From: Apostichopus japonicus
Lineage: Eukaryota > Echinodermata > Holothuroidea > Aspidochirotida > Stichopodidae
Length of the DNA stretch: 64,000 nt
Direction of reading: 5' to 3'
Assembly (NCBI RefSeq): GCF_037975245.1
Contig: NC_092562.1
Span: 30,392,054 to 30,456,053 of the forward strand
The stretch's first letter is position 1, and the number at the start of each line of letters is the position of its first letter. The translations under genes were made by a program, and so were the position numbers. The notes under the pieces are model-generated. The model made no database searches. It was not told the origin of the DNA and saw only the letters and a list, made by a program, of their open reading frames with translations. Below are positions 49,329 to 60,582 of this stretch, piece after piece.

Positions 49329-49826
49329 CAGAATGAACACGCCGTGAGGGCCGTTTCCGGCCATCTGAGGGCATTGTAAAACCAAAAATTGTCTTGTACG
49401 CTCCGCGCCAACTGATGGCGGCGCTCCGCTCAGATAGTCGTGCATACAACTTTGCTAATCCTGGCTATGCCACTGACTTTTAATGAATTTCTGTGGGTCA
49501 AACTCAAAGCTTTTTCGAATGGAAACAAAGTTTGTTAAGATATTAACAAGAAATAGACTCTAATTCGGAAGATTCCTACATTAGCAACTAACATGATTTC
49601 TCCTCACTTTTTTTCACATTGGGGCAGTGCTATAGTATGCATATTTTCCTTGAGGGGGGGGGGGGCGCTGATGGAGTGATGTGTATACGCAAATAAGATA
49701 ATACAATAAGAGTTATAAAGGGTACTAAATGTAAGGCTGCATCAGTCCAATCGAATTTCTGCAAAGTGCCCTTTGATGTCGGTGCCCCCCCCCCCCCCCA
49801 GATTAAAAATGCTTCCGCCGCCCTTG
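49329..49826 (-). mobile_element. hAT-like MITE, family A, copy 3 (truncated)
   Basis: This is the reverse-complement copy of family A. Its intact end lies at the right (GCTTCCGCCGCCCTTG at 49811-49826), with G and C homopolymers at about 49656 and 49785. The other end is missing: homology stops at CAGAATGAACAC near 49329, without the CAAGGG terminus, so no target duplication can be scored. The GC-rich module lies at 49396-49441. Confidence 0.88.
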
Positions 49827-50261
49827 CCCTTAATGAGTATTACACTTTGAGCAGTTCATGTGAGGTCAGTTGGAGGCAAAATCTGAAAACATTGTTGATT
49901 CCCCTTAGCAACTAACCTCTTACTCACTTCAGATTGTTCATTCTCCTTAGTGAGTATAAGAACTGTAATGTGTTTTGAAAAGGTCTAATGTCTGAAAGCA
50001 TTGTAAACATGATAACTGCAAATGTAGAGCTTGGATTACCCTCATAGTTGTTATGATGCTGTCACACTGTGACTTGGTTGTTGTAATTGTTGGGTCAACT
50101 TCTTTCTTCTCTGTTAAGGTTATTAAAGGAATGAATATACAACACAGTCTCGGTTTGAAATAATCTTGAACAATGCATACAGTTAATCAGAATATACTGA
50201 GTTGATACTGAGTTGATATTCTTGATTTGGGTGACTTTATAGCAAACACAGTTGACCCTTG
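49827..50261. other. Spacer, nothing recognised
   Basis: No gene or repeat is recognisable between the truncated MITE and the right set of 56-bp repeats. Confidence 0.45.
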
Positions 50262-50435
50262 TCAGTTGTCACACTTTGAGCATCATAGGGCCACCTATGA
50301 TACATAGTAGATGATATATGTGTCACACTCTGAGCATCATGGGGTCAACCTATGATACATTCTAGATGATATCTGTTGTATTACTGTGAACATCATGCAT
50401 TCAACCTATAATACATACTAGATGATATCTGTTAG
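50262..50435 (-). repeat. 56-bp repeat, right set (inverted)
   Basis: About three copies (cores near 50275, 50329 and 50388) read TGTCACACT(C/T)TGAGCATCAT, then GGGGTCAACCTATGATACAT and CTAGATGATAT. They are the reverse complement of the set at 45485-45617. Confidence 0.85.
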
Positions 50436-50614
50436 GAAGTAAGTTGTAAAAATATTTCACAGGGAAAAAACAATGCTGTAACTTCCATTCAAAAGTTGAA
50501 GACAGACTACACCAATTTAGAGGTTGTTTAGGTGTTGATAAAGTGCTCCGATCTATGAGATGACCCGGATGTGGTTGAATGCCCTCCGGCACACTTTGCT
50601 ATTATGGGTTTCAG

Positions 50615-50767
50615 CACTTAAAGACTAATCACTACACGTATAGTTCCCAAGTTACGAGTTTGCTCACTTCCATGGTTAATGACACACTCTCCTATCTCAA
50701 AGAAAGGGATTGCAAGCTTTATAAGCAGATTTTGAAAAGACGATCAACAGTTTTGTTTTTTCACTAG
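50615..50767 (+). CDS. Possible exon or gene relic, unknown
   Basis: After an acceptor-like TATTATGGGTTTCAG the frame reads HLKTNHYTYSSQVTSLLTSM and then NDTLSYLKERDCKLYKQILK before a stop at 50765-50767. The residue pattern is protein-like (regular helix spacing). There is no consensus donor, so it would have to be a terminal exon or a broken copy. No family is recognised. It could belong with the exon at 48.2 kb. Confidence 0.3.
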   Translation, partial: HLKTNHYTYSSQVTSLLTSMVNDTLSYLKERDCKLYKQILKRRSTVLFFH

Positions 50768-50769
50768 TC

Positions 50770-52180
50770 AGTTTCAGAAAATTCAAAGTCATCCATGATT
50801 TGAAAATTGTGATACATTTCTTCAACTAAACTGAATCATCTCAAGTGAGTTAATTGAAAGAAATATAAAGCTGCGTATCATCCGCGTACAGATGTTATGA
50901 GAGATTGTGCGAGCTAGCAATATCTCACAAAATAAAAACAGAATAAATAAAACTGAACCCTGGGATATTCCGTATTTCAAGTGAGGTTTTACCTCCATGG
51001 CTTATGTAACCAGGTAACATGGGTTAGATGGATATGTGCATTATCCAGATCGAGAGCCCTACGGGGTCTTGCTTGAGCCCTAAGGGGTCTTGAGGGTGTT
51101 GCTAAAATCTTGTTCTGATAGGGCGCCCACGTTTTCTTGTGTGCTCCATCTGCTTTTTTGGTCAGAGCAGACCTCCGTTGTAAGAGGAGAAACTATTATT
51201 AAGTTTTACTAAAACATCGTTATTATATTCGAATGGAGTCACACCATGCAATTCGGTGATAATATGTTACAGAAACACACCGTGGCCTTTATATCCAATA
51301 TGGCGAACCTGTTGGGTTATACACAGCCTACACGTGTGCCGTATCTAGTTTACATACTGTACACGTCATTGTGTTAGGATGACGTAGTATATTTCCGAAG
51401 AGCATGGTTAGGAAAGTTGCACTGCATCTGCAGAAAGACATCGTCGTGTATGTTCGGGCATTTATGTAAAGTATATTTTGCGGATACTGTGTTAAGGAGC
51501 AGGATTGTAGCTCTACAAGTAAGACAATTACGGGAATGTGGAGGACTAGGAATGACCTTGGGGTTTACAACTTAGTTGTGCAGGCGGTAGTAGAAGGCTA
51601 GTAGGATTATAGTTAATGTGCCCTCTTACATTTGAAAGTTCTGGGCGGGTTCACGTATAACTGTTGCTGAGTCAGCACAGGTTATGTTCTAGTAGTTGTT
51701 TATTCAATGACTTCCACCTAAAGTGGTATACGATTTCAACAGTTGTAGTAGTGAAACCTTAGTTTAAAAAAAAAAAAATGGGTTTCTGTGAGTGAAACAT
51801 GTAGTCATATGCTTTGTATAGGCATTCTGTGAGGTCTGAGGTATTTAGTATGTATTGTTATTACTTCTTTTGCTTTCGTATGGGAGTTCCGTACTTGGGA
51901 TACGTTTGCAGTTTTGCCAGGAGAGGTTTCGTGATTATATTTTGATTGTGTTATATTTACTTGTTATTTTATCTTTTGTAAATAGTTGTGCTCATAAAAG
52001 TTACGTAGCTTTAGTTGGACAATAACGGCTATGATACTTTATAGTACTTAATGGGTTGAATTACTACCTTTATAGATGGTATGATGGCTTCCTGGTAGCT
52101 CTCAGGTGTTTCAAGGTCGGAGCTGGTCAGGCAAGTCAGCGACACCGTCATACAAACGGGGCTCGTCTATTTGGGGTTTA
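50770..52180. other. Intergenic DNA, nothing recognised
   Basis: No gene is recognised. An AATATGGCGAAC word near 51298 resembles a YY1 site, and an A-homopolymer lies near 51767. Confidence 0.4.
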
Positions 52181-52365
52181 ATAAAGGGGCGTATTTAATT
52201 AAGGGGCGTATTTATTAAAGGGGCGTGTTTAATAAAGGGGCCTCTTTTAAAGTTAAGGTTTAAATTTAAATGTATTAGAATTTTAATTTGTTTATGGTTG
52301 CTCGGTTTTCACCGAACAACTAATTAAGTATCCTTGCTTGTGTTTTTTAACAAGCAAGGAGACAA
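52180..52365 (+). repeat. GGGGCGTATTTA repeats and two hairpins
   Basis: Four short repeats of AAGGGGCGTATTTAAT type lie at about 52183-52250. They are followed by two stem-loops: 52297-52320 (nine pairs around one C/A mismatch, loop TTTC) and 52331-52360 (a perfect 11-bp stem TCCTTGCTTGT / ACAAGCAAGGA, 8-base loop). This could be the 3' end of a structured RNA or a transposon terminus. No family is recognised. Confidence 0.5.
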
Positions 52366-52429
52366 CAAAAGCATACAAATCTTGAATCTTTCTGAATCAT
52401 CCTTTTTGGGTTCATCAGTTGACCTGGGT

Positions 52430-52830
52430 TACACTATTTATTAACTTTAACAGCCTGGAACCGGCCAGAAAGGTGCGACTGTAGCCAGTTATTCCAGATT
52501 GTTTTGTCAAGTTCCTTACAGGAGTGTCAGTTGATCGATGGTATAAAAACCAGCAGATGGTTCCAGTATACAGTAACTAGGATTGCGGTTCCACGTGAAT
52601 CAACTGACTCCAGGTCATTTTGCACACGAACAACAGCTTTTTCGGTACCGTGTTCATGGCAATAGGCTGCCTGCATTGTGTCAGCATTACCTGTAGCATT
52701 AAGATGAGTAGAAAGTTTCTTGACCGCAACTCTCTTGGAAACTTTACAAATTGGAAGTAGGCCTGTAATTCCCAATGATACTGACACCGGACAGAATCAG
52801 ATTCTGACTCTTTTGAAAGTAGTTGTATTG
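52430..52830 (-). pseudogene. LINE reverse transcriptase fragment (fingers)
   Basis: A decayed minus-strand copy of the N-terminal part of a LINE polymerase. One frame reads ICKVSKRVAVKKLSTHLNAT, then AAYCHEHGTEKAVVRVQNDL, which matches the pattern 'KV.E+.V..QL..HL' followed by 'QSAYR..HSTETALL+V.ND' of L2/CR1-type elements. A further WNNWLQSHLSGRFQ segment follows in another frame. Several frameshifts and the missing catalytic YxDD segment make it dead. Confidence 0.8.
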
Positions 52831-52879
52831 GGAGATCTTCAACAGTGTCATCTTCTTTATTTTCAACCTTTAACATCGA

Positions 52880-54756
52880 AACACAACTATTCTGTTCCGT
52901 AACAGCAATTAGTAAACCAAATCTAGTTCGACATTTTTTACGTCATGTTATTACTTAACTTTACAAATGTTTGACATTGTCCACCACAGCACCCCCTCCT
53001 TGTTTTCTTTACACCATATATATCCATTGACCTCAGTAATTCAATTATAATAACGACGACTGTAATAGACAATAGAAAACACGGAGAAAATTCCACAAGT
53101 CATTCTTGGTTAATATATTTCTTCAATACCCCCAATACAATATAACAACATAAAAGGAAACAAAATAAACGGAAAATACTTTCAATAGCCAGAAATTTTA
53201 TGATATGGAACCTGCTCAATTAATTTAACTTTACTTTAGCATTAAAGGCATGACTACATCAAACTGGACTAGTCTAAAATGACAATGGTATCTGGCGGTA
53301 AAATTTATTTGGTATTTCAGATATAGTGGCTATGAGGTTTTTTCGATGGATACTGCCATTTCACATGTGTTACGACTCCAAAAGAATGTGACCTCCAGAT
53401 GACTAGGTGTCTGTTATAAATCCAGATCTGTTATGAATGAATTGGATATTCTTGAAGTGTAATTGAAAATAGTAAAACATTTACATAGTGTGATATATGT
53501 AATTATAAATCGGCTATCTATATTGTTTAATGAAATCAACATCTTGTTTTGTTCTCTATTTTCTCTACAATTTATTATTTTATTGGCAGCAAAATCAAAG
53601 TTTGCAGAAAGCAGCTAGAAAAGTTCATTACACCAAAATTTATGAAAAACTGAAAGACTGGATGTGTAATATATCTATCATACAATTTATGTACTCAATG
53701 AAGTTTGAAGCCAACTTTCATAAAAGTGAAAAATAGATGCAAAAAAAAAAAAACTTTTGAGCTCCTTATCATATATGACTTCACGTATATATTGCTGGAT
53801 GACTATTGAAATATGGATTGAGGTATAAGTAACAGATCAATCACATATATCTTATTACATTACTTCAGAAACTGGAGAATTGGTAATAGGCCTATACAAA
53901 TGATCCCATTTACTGATCACACAAATAGGTCATAACTAGGTAACAAAGGATCCATTTTTTTACTGTAACTATTAGAGCATAAGAAATCACTCATCCCATT
54001 AAGTAATCACAGATACTGGGCAATAGATAGCAACTGAACTTATAACCTTAAATACTGCAATTACTGGCGCATAGATATAACAGTGTTGCATGTAGGTAAC
54101 ATACACTCTGGAATAGATAATAGTTAAGAGAATAAGTGTATGGCTTGATAAGTTACTATGTTAGCAATATTTTGCAATATGTTGCTATTAAATTAAAGAT
54201 TGCACCAGTGTTTCTCAACAGAATGTTGTTTGTGAAGCTCTGCAAGGATTCACCTACCTGCATTAACATATTATCTACATGAATGAAACTTTTGAATCAT
54301 CCAATATTTTACCATTTTCATTGTTTGATGATGAAAGAACTATCCAGTATGAATATGAAGACCTAGCAGAAGGGGCAAACATGCTCATCGATTAACTCTG
54401 TTCTGTTTATACATGGTTGTGTAGGACTAAGCTTTCCCTTATATACTGTGTCATTTCAACTAGAAATAAGAAGCTATACAAGTAAATATTGGTAGAATTA
54501 CTAATGCTGAACTCCATATAGTAACATAAACAAGTTTCTGACAGTTACTATCCATGAAAATCTACATGGGACTTAGTTTAAGAAAGTTAACATATTGTCT
54601 GTTTATAAGTAATTTATGCTACAGTTAGGATTGCTCATTTATGGCCTTTTAAAAAAAAATGAATTGAAGTGAACAGGAGGCAAGACTTTAACCAGCAGAT
54701 CTCGTCTATTACACAGAGTCAGGGTAATTGTAATAAGTATGATAATTTGAATAATT
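52880..54756. other. Intergenic DNA, nothing recognised
   Basis: A+T-rich with no recognisable exon. The frame at 53530-53736 has no family match. Confidence 0.4.
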
Positions 54757-55203
54757 TAATTGGGTTAAATGTCATTATAATTATGATCATATTTTGTTTG
54801 AGTCAAAACTCTAGTGTCTATCAGCTGTCTATATGCCAATGGCAGGTGTACATTTCTACTTTGGTATAACTTCAGCTGCTGGACTAGAAAAGAATTTACA
54901 GGACATTTCAACATTCAATATGCATGGTTAAAACATACTGCATATTTCTGTTGTTCTTATAAACAGTTTGATTATAAATATTAATTGGGTTAAAAGTCAT
55001 TATTATTATTATATTTTGTTTGAGTCAAAACTCTAGTGTCTATCAGCTGTCTATATACCAATGGCAGGTGTACATTTCTACTTTGGTATAACTTCAGCTG
55101 CTGGACTAGAAAAGAATATACAGGACATTTCAACATTCAATAATGAATGGCAACAACATACTGCATATTCCTGTTGTTTCTTATAAACAATTTCATCATA
55201 AAT
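54757..55203 (+). repeat. ~225-bp tandem duplication
   Basis: Two nearly identical copies begin AATTGGGTTAAA, the second near 54983. Both contain TTTTGTTTGAGTCAAAACTC, then TGTCTATCAGCTGTCTATAT, and GCTGCTGGACTAGAAAAGAA. Few differences are visible, so the duplication is recent. It is non-coding as far as can be seen. Confidence 0.9.
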
Positions 55204-55209
55204 ATTTTC

Positions 55210-58200
55210 AAACCTTAAAACTTGTATTTTTCCTGCAAGACCTGTAATTTTGCAAAATATGTAAAAGTCCTCAAAATATATTTTAACAATCAAACCAAAA
55301 TCAACCACGATTACAACAGAATGAATAGCTTACTGTACATAGCACTATGTCTAGTTAATACATTGTTTACAATAAACCATTTAAGCACTGATAGCAGATA
55401 TGTACGTTATAATTACCAGCAGGCCTTGACAAAAAGCATTTATATTAATCACAATTTGGAGAGCATGAATAAACATGTATATAATTGCAAAAACAAAACA
55501 CTTTAGAACAATGACTGTTTCTCTAGACTACTGTAATATAGGACTACTAATTACTAATCACGAATTATGCTGGTTTATGATTGTTCTGTCATCCATGGTT
55601 TCCTTTTCATTATTATTACAACTTGGGAACATTCACAACACCATATTTATCATGATTTCTCATACAAACAACAAACAACTGTAACCATACCAGTGGTCAG
55701 CTCTGAGTGAATGGAGTGTATAGCTAGCTGTATTGAACTTGATTTGTTTTTGTAGCTTATATTTGCAATTCCTTGCAGTGGAACAATAATATTGCCTTGT
55801 GTATTCAACATTCCACAGTGAACCTAATAACAGAGGGGTTCCTGCAGCTGAATAAAATCTAAAATATTGCTTTAGATTTATTAAATGAACCATTTTACCA
55901 TTTTACTACAATGCAAATTACAAACACATTACAATATCGAAATGGGCGCTAAATATCCTACAGAGCTAGTATGATTACATGCAGGTAAAATCTATAGCCT
56001 TAGAGTACAAATCTTTATTTATATTTCAGTGCCATTTTTTCTTTTAATTTAAATGTTTTTTTCCTTTATGGAATATATTATTACTTGACCAAATCTACAT
56101 GAAAACATACAGTAAAAAGGATCAATCTTTTTTAGAAATTGTTTCTACATTGTTAGAAGTTAGCTTAGAAAGTTGTTTGTAGGATTAGACATTGTCTCTC
56201 CTTTATGATCTTGTATCTATTGATGGTAAAAGCAAACTATGTACTACTAATAAACCACAATTATTTAAAACCTGTTGTTCATGACTATGAACACATACGT
56301 ATTTATCTTTTCAATGCATTACATTTCAGAAGGAATATCAGCTGCCCAGAACAAGCACATACAAATGTAGAATACAAGTAGGAATGGAAACTATGACAGA
56401 AAAATGGCCAAATATGGCAAGATAGATTCAAAAGGGGGAAAAGAAGGTAAATGCAGAGCAAAGTAGAATGAAATATAAAATGCTGTAACAATGATTCATA
56501 CTGATATTGGATAAAAATAATTTATGAATCTGGTAAGAATACCCTGTACTTTCTTTTTATGGTGTTGGTGAACAGTTGGTACATGAAATGGAAACAATAT
56601 GAGTTAAGAATTTGTTCTAACACCATATACTTCAAAGGGTATTAATTCCTTTACATGAAATTTTTAATCAATGCTAAGAGATATTTTGAGAGGAAAACAA
56701 TTGTGACCTTAGAGCAACACAACATATACAAAACCTTTATCTTTCTCCAAAACTGTTGCACTCCAGTTTCTACTTTAAAGTGGGTGCATCAGCATTTGAA
56801 TAGATTAATTTTCATCTTTTTTATTGTAAGAATAACAACTCTTATAGTGAACGTTGAAGCCGTAAACCAACCAAGGTAAAACAAAATAGACTGAATAGTA
56901 AAGAAAAGAAATAAACATATATATACACAAAAAGAGGAAAATAAAAATGCTGTATACAACAGAAGGAAATGTAAAAACAATGATAAAGAAAAGAGGGTTA
57001 ACTTTGTTCACTATGCTAATGTTAGATTAGTATGCAACCAATTTTGACTGCATCAAACATCTTAGAATAATCTTTCATAAAGAACTAATCATAGACATAA
57101 TTTAAACTCGTAATATGAAAACTGTACACCAGAATGCATCATTTCCAATTTTTAATTTGTTTAGGTAGGAGAGGTACACTGAAACCCCCCAACATGGGAG
57201 TTGGACTTCAAAAATCTCAGGGTAACACCCTGTTTTTTTTATTAAATCCTGGATCCAACCCGGCAAACAATTTTCATACTGGAAAGCATAATATCTTTAG
57301 GCATATGAGCCTGACTATATATTTACAACAAGTGAGTGAAGGGAATGAAAATTACTTGAGCAAAAAATATGATGGTAGCTATTGCAGCATTGGTTTTCTG
57401 GTTAACAAATGTCGACTAAATGATTGCATTTCCTAAATATATCCCACTTTGCATCTTATTTTTCAATGGTGGTAGTACCATTTTATATATGAATCTATGA
57501 CGTTTTTGCTATTTCCTTACTAGTTAAGTTTAAATTATACATCTAATTAATTAAAATGAAACAGTTAACTGAAATTCTTTTATATTCACCGAAGGAAAAG
57601 TTGTATTTGCAGTCTGAATGATTTTGTTACATAACCCATTAGACTTGCTTTTTTATTCTTATCAATATTACCTCCAATTGTAAACAGAAAAAGGAAATCT
57701 ACTTATGTGTGCTTGAAAGAAGCCTGGGGCAGAAAGTCTGGCAGTTATAATTACTGTATCGCACTTCACCAGTTTCCTCATCCAATATGCTTTTGTCATA
57801 CGACATATACATGGCATACTTAACTAACTAAAAACTTCAGAAACATAGATATAGTTATAATAAAAATGAAAGATTCAAAGGAAAACAAGAACAATTAATT
57901 CTATCGTTTAACTTTACCATATAACAGCATCTACAATACTCAAAGCAGCAGATGTGAGTTTAAAATACACTCTCTACAAACTTGACTGAGAAAAAAAAAG
58001 ACTTAGAAAGGCCTGAAACACTTCACTTCACAAATTGTGAGAAAGTTATTTAAATCATACTGAAGATAATACCTAAGACAAATAATAGCAATTAACGGAA
58101 CAAATATTTTGAGTGTCTCAAATGTCTATAACTGCCTGGCAATTCTGGACTGTGAGTTGAAATTGTGTCAACACATAAGAACTTATATATGAAATCCATA

Positions 58201-58370
58201 AATACATAATGTACCAAGACATTGTAAGAATGACATAAAATCAACACTGAGAAAAATCATTACATCCTGTCTGTTTCTCTTCTGGTGTTTGCTAGATATA
58301 TATATTATTACAACCACTCTAGGCAACCAATCCCTGCCAAGCTAGATTGCTCTGATCAAGATAACAAGTT
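55210..58370. other. Downstream flank of phosphatase gene
   Basis: No exon is recognisable. The right part is probably the 3' untranslated region of the phosphatase gene, which ends at 58371. The open frames here have no family match. Confidence 0.4.
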
Positions 58371-58436
58371 TTAGTCTGTGCCACTTCCAGTCTCTAAGTG
58401 CATCAGCACTGCATCAAATATAGTCTGGTACTGCTC
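58371..58436 (-). CDS. Phosphatase last exon, with stop
   Basis: It encodes EQYQTIFDAVLMHLETGSGT, Asp and a TAA stop (58371-58373). The acceptor is TTAACAG, in phase 0. EQY(Q/E/K)F.Y..ALE.L is the standard final helix of the domain; here the usual FCY is TIF. Confidence 0.9.
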   Translation of the reverse strand, partial: EQYQTIFDAVLMHLETGSGTD

Positions 58437-60060
58437 CTGTTAAAAGTAAAACATTGATAGAAAAATTAGTGAGACCCTTTATAACTCATGAAATGGTCAT
58501 TAAACCAAGGAAGTTATAATTTCAATGGCATCCTATGAAAATATGAATAGTTCCCAATTGCCATACCGGTTGCAAACATATAATCATTTGTAATTACACA
58601 AGTTAACCACATAACACATTCTACCGTGAACAATTCGCTTCCTCTCTGATTTACACATGTTGTTAATACAATGTACACTGTTTAGGATGGATTCTCAGAG
58701 TACAGGGGTGCAATAAAATGACAATTGTTCTCACTGGTTATCTTCCATAACGGTATTGTAAAACATGCAAAAAGTAATTTATAATTCAGGAAAAAACCCT
58801 CCATGAACAGGTAGCAGTAGGACCTGGGGATACATGTGGCATCCGTAAGGCCATTTGATGACAAATATTGAAGTAGACAGATCATCTGGTACACACCTGG
58901 TTTTGGATCATGAGTGGCTGAGCTGAACGCATATTGCTTATGAGTTGGAATATATCAACCTCCTTGACTGCTTGTGCCTGATCCAAAGCTGCTACTAATC
59001 CACAAAAGACACCAGTCCTACCAACACCATCCCTGTAGGTAAATAGTACAATGGAGGGAGTGGGTGGGAATATAAATGTGAATATGATAGTGCATCAAGC
59101 ATAAATTGATGAAAGGATGTTAAGGGCATCCTCAACAAGCATAACATATTCAAAGATATACTTCCATCACCTTCTGATATTTCCTCTATTAATAAAGCTA
59201 TAAATTACTAGCCATTGATAATGATATGTTTTATACTCACCTCTGGCGATGTGAAGAGATCATGTAGACTACAATAAAATATGATCTACATGACATAAGG
59301 CTATAAAACTAATAAGTAGTCTGTAAATAACTCTACTCATAGGGGTATAAACTATGCCGTTTGAAAGTAATAATATATTTACATATATATACAAGGTAGA
59401 TTATATCTTGCAAACATATGTAGCTAGCAGCTAGGCCTTGGTCATTATAACACAAAATGACATTTCATCATCACCAGACCATAGTCTAAATTTGGTTAAG
59501 TAAAATCTGACATGTAAAAGAGATCATATTATCACACAGAACTTACATGCAATGAGCCAGGACACGATTAACAGCTCTTTCCTTGCGCCACTGGCTGAGC
59601 TGATGAACGCAATTCAGCAAAAGCTCAGATGAGTTACTGACTGTCTCATTATTTGGCCAACCCAAACACTGTATCTGCATCACAGTGCGTAATTTCTTAC
59701 AATATTTGGAGGAAAACAAAAGAATATCAGTGTGTTAAAGCTCATTAATGATACATGGTATAGAAAAGGTCTTTGAAGTTAATAATGGATGGACAGAAAG
59801 ATATGAATAAAAGAAAAAGCAGACAAAGTATTAACATATGAATGAATGAAAAATAAATTCTTTCCAATTTCTCCAGTTGATTCCAAATATTTTATTATTT
59901 ATAGATTTTTATGTTGGTTTTGCGAAGAACTAACCTGCAGAGCTGAGTTTGTAATCTCAATTTTGCGAACACAAATAGTACCACGATGTTCAATAGAGAG
60001 CGATTTGATGGTGAACGGACTGAAGGTGACAGAAGTAGACTCTGGCCAATATTGGTCACT
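58371..60060 (-). CDS. Receptor-type protein tyrosine phosphatase, last 4 exons
   Basis: Four exons join in frame (159 residues to the stop) and encode the C-terminal half of a classical tyrosine phosphatase domain. In order: DQYWPESTSV, then EHRGTICVRKIEI, then KLRTVMQIQCLGWPNNE (the R.V.Q.....WP region), then AHCMDGVGRTGVFCGL (signature HC-X5-R), then VDIFQLISNMRSAQPLMIQN, and EQYQTIFDAVLMHLE near the end. The Cys and Arg of the phosphate loop are present, but the WPD aspartate is Asn and the usual Ser after Cys is Met. The domain ends the protein, as a D2 domain does, and the WPE/QYWPE region most resembles the D2 of the R2B (K/M/T/U) group, where D2 is inactive. Earlier exons (D1, membrane segment, ectodomain) were not found and should lie to the right. 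Confidence 0.9.
58897..59032 (-). CDS. Phosphatase exon with P-loop GVGRTG
   Basis: It completes the split ATG codon (Met after the catalytic Cys), then DGVGRTGVFCGL and VDIFQLISNMRSAQPLMIQN. Acceptor CTACAG, donor CAG/GTGTGT, leaving in phase 0. Confidence 0.93.
59547..59695 (-). CDS. Phosphatase exon with WPN loop and catalytic Cys
   Basis: It encodes KLRTVMQIQCLGWPNNE, a Ser/Leu-rich helix with QLSQWRKERAV, and VLAHC, ending two bases into the next codon at donor GTAAGT. WPN replaces WPD. Confidence 0.92.
59935..60060 (-). CDS. Phosphatase exon with QYWPE
   Basis: It encodes SDQYWPESTSVTFSPFTIKS and EHRGTICVRKIEITNSALQ, the beta-strands before the WPD loop. Acceptor ATTATAG, donor CAG/GTTAGT, phase 0 at both ends (42 codons). 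Confidence 0.9.
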
Positions 60061-60582
60061 CTATAATATTAAGAATTGTTATTAGTTTATAAGTTTCTTT
60101 TATACATTTACTTTCATAAAGCAATAACAGTAGTATTAAACACAAAATGGATAGAAATCACTTTATCAGAGTGCAACAGCGATAGTGCCGCAAAGGAGGA
60201 AAGAGCAAACGGTAATTTCTTAAATCTCTCACATAGTATAATGACAATAACGCACAGTTTCAATCTAGTGTAACAGTTTCAAAGGATCTGAACTTTATCT
60301 TTTACAGAATACTACGGTTTCTGTGTACAAAAACTGCTATACATACTGCATGAATTATTCCCTTCATCAATTGGATGCTAGCTCTAATGTGTGATGAGAT
60401 GGAGAAACAAAGAATAAATTGGCTGATAAAATACACACAGATCTAAGATTTCAAGTAGCAGCTGTTTAACTGCTACAAACTGTTACAAAATACTATACAT
60501 TTAGTGTAAATATTCATAGTAGATTATCTACAGGACTAGGTACAGTATATTAGCTAACAGTGAACAGAAATGGATGGCCCAC
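60061..60582. other. Phosphatase intron or flank
   Basis: No further phosphatase exon was recognised here on the minus strand, although the gene must continue in this direction. Confidence 0.4.

Noticed and set aside
57134-57436. 100-codon plus-strand open frame as a gene
   Set aside because: No domain, splice or promoter support; composition is not distinct from the flanks.
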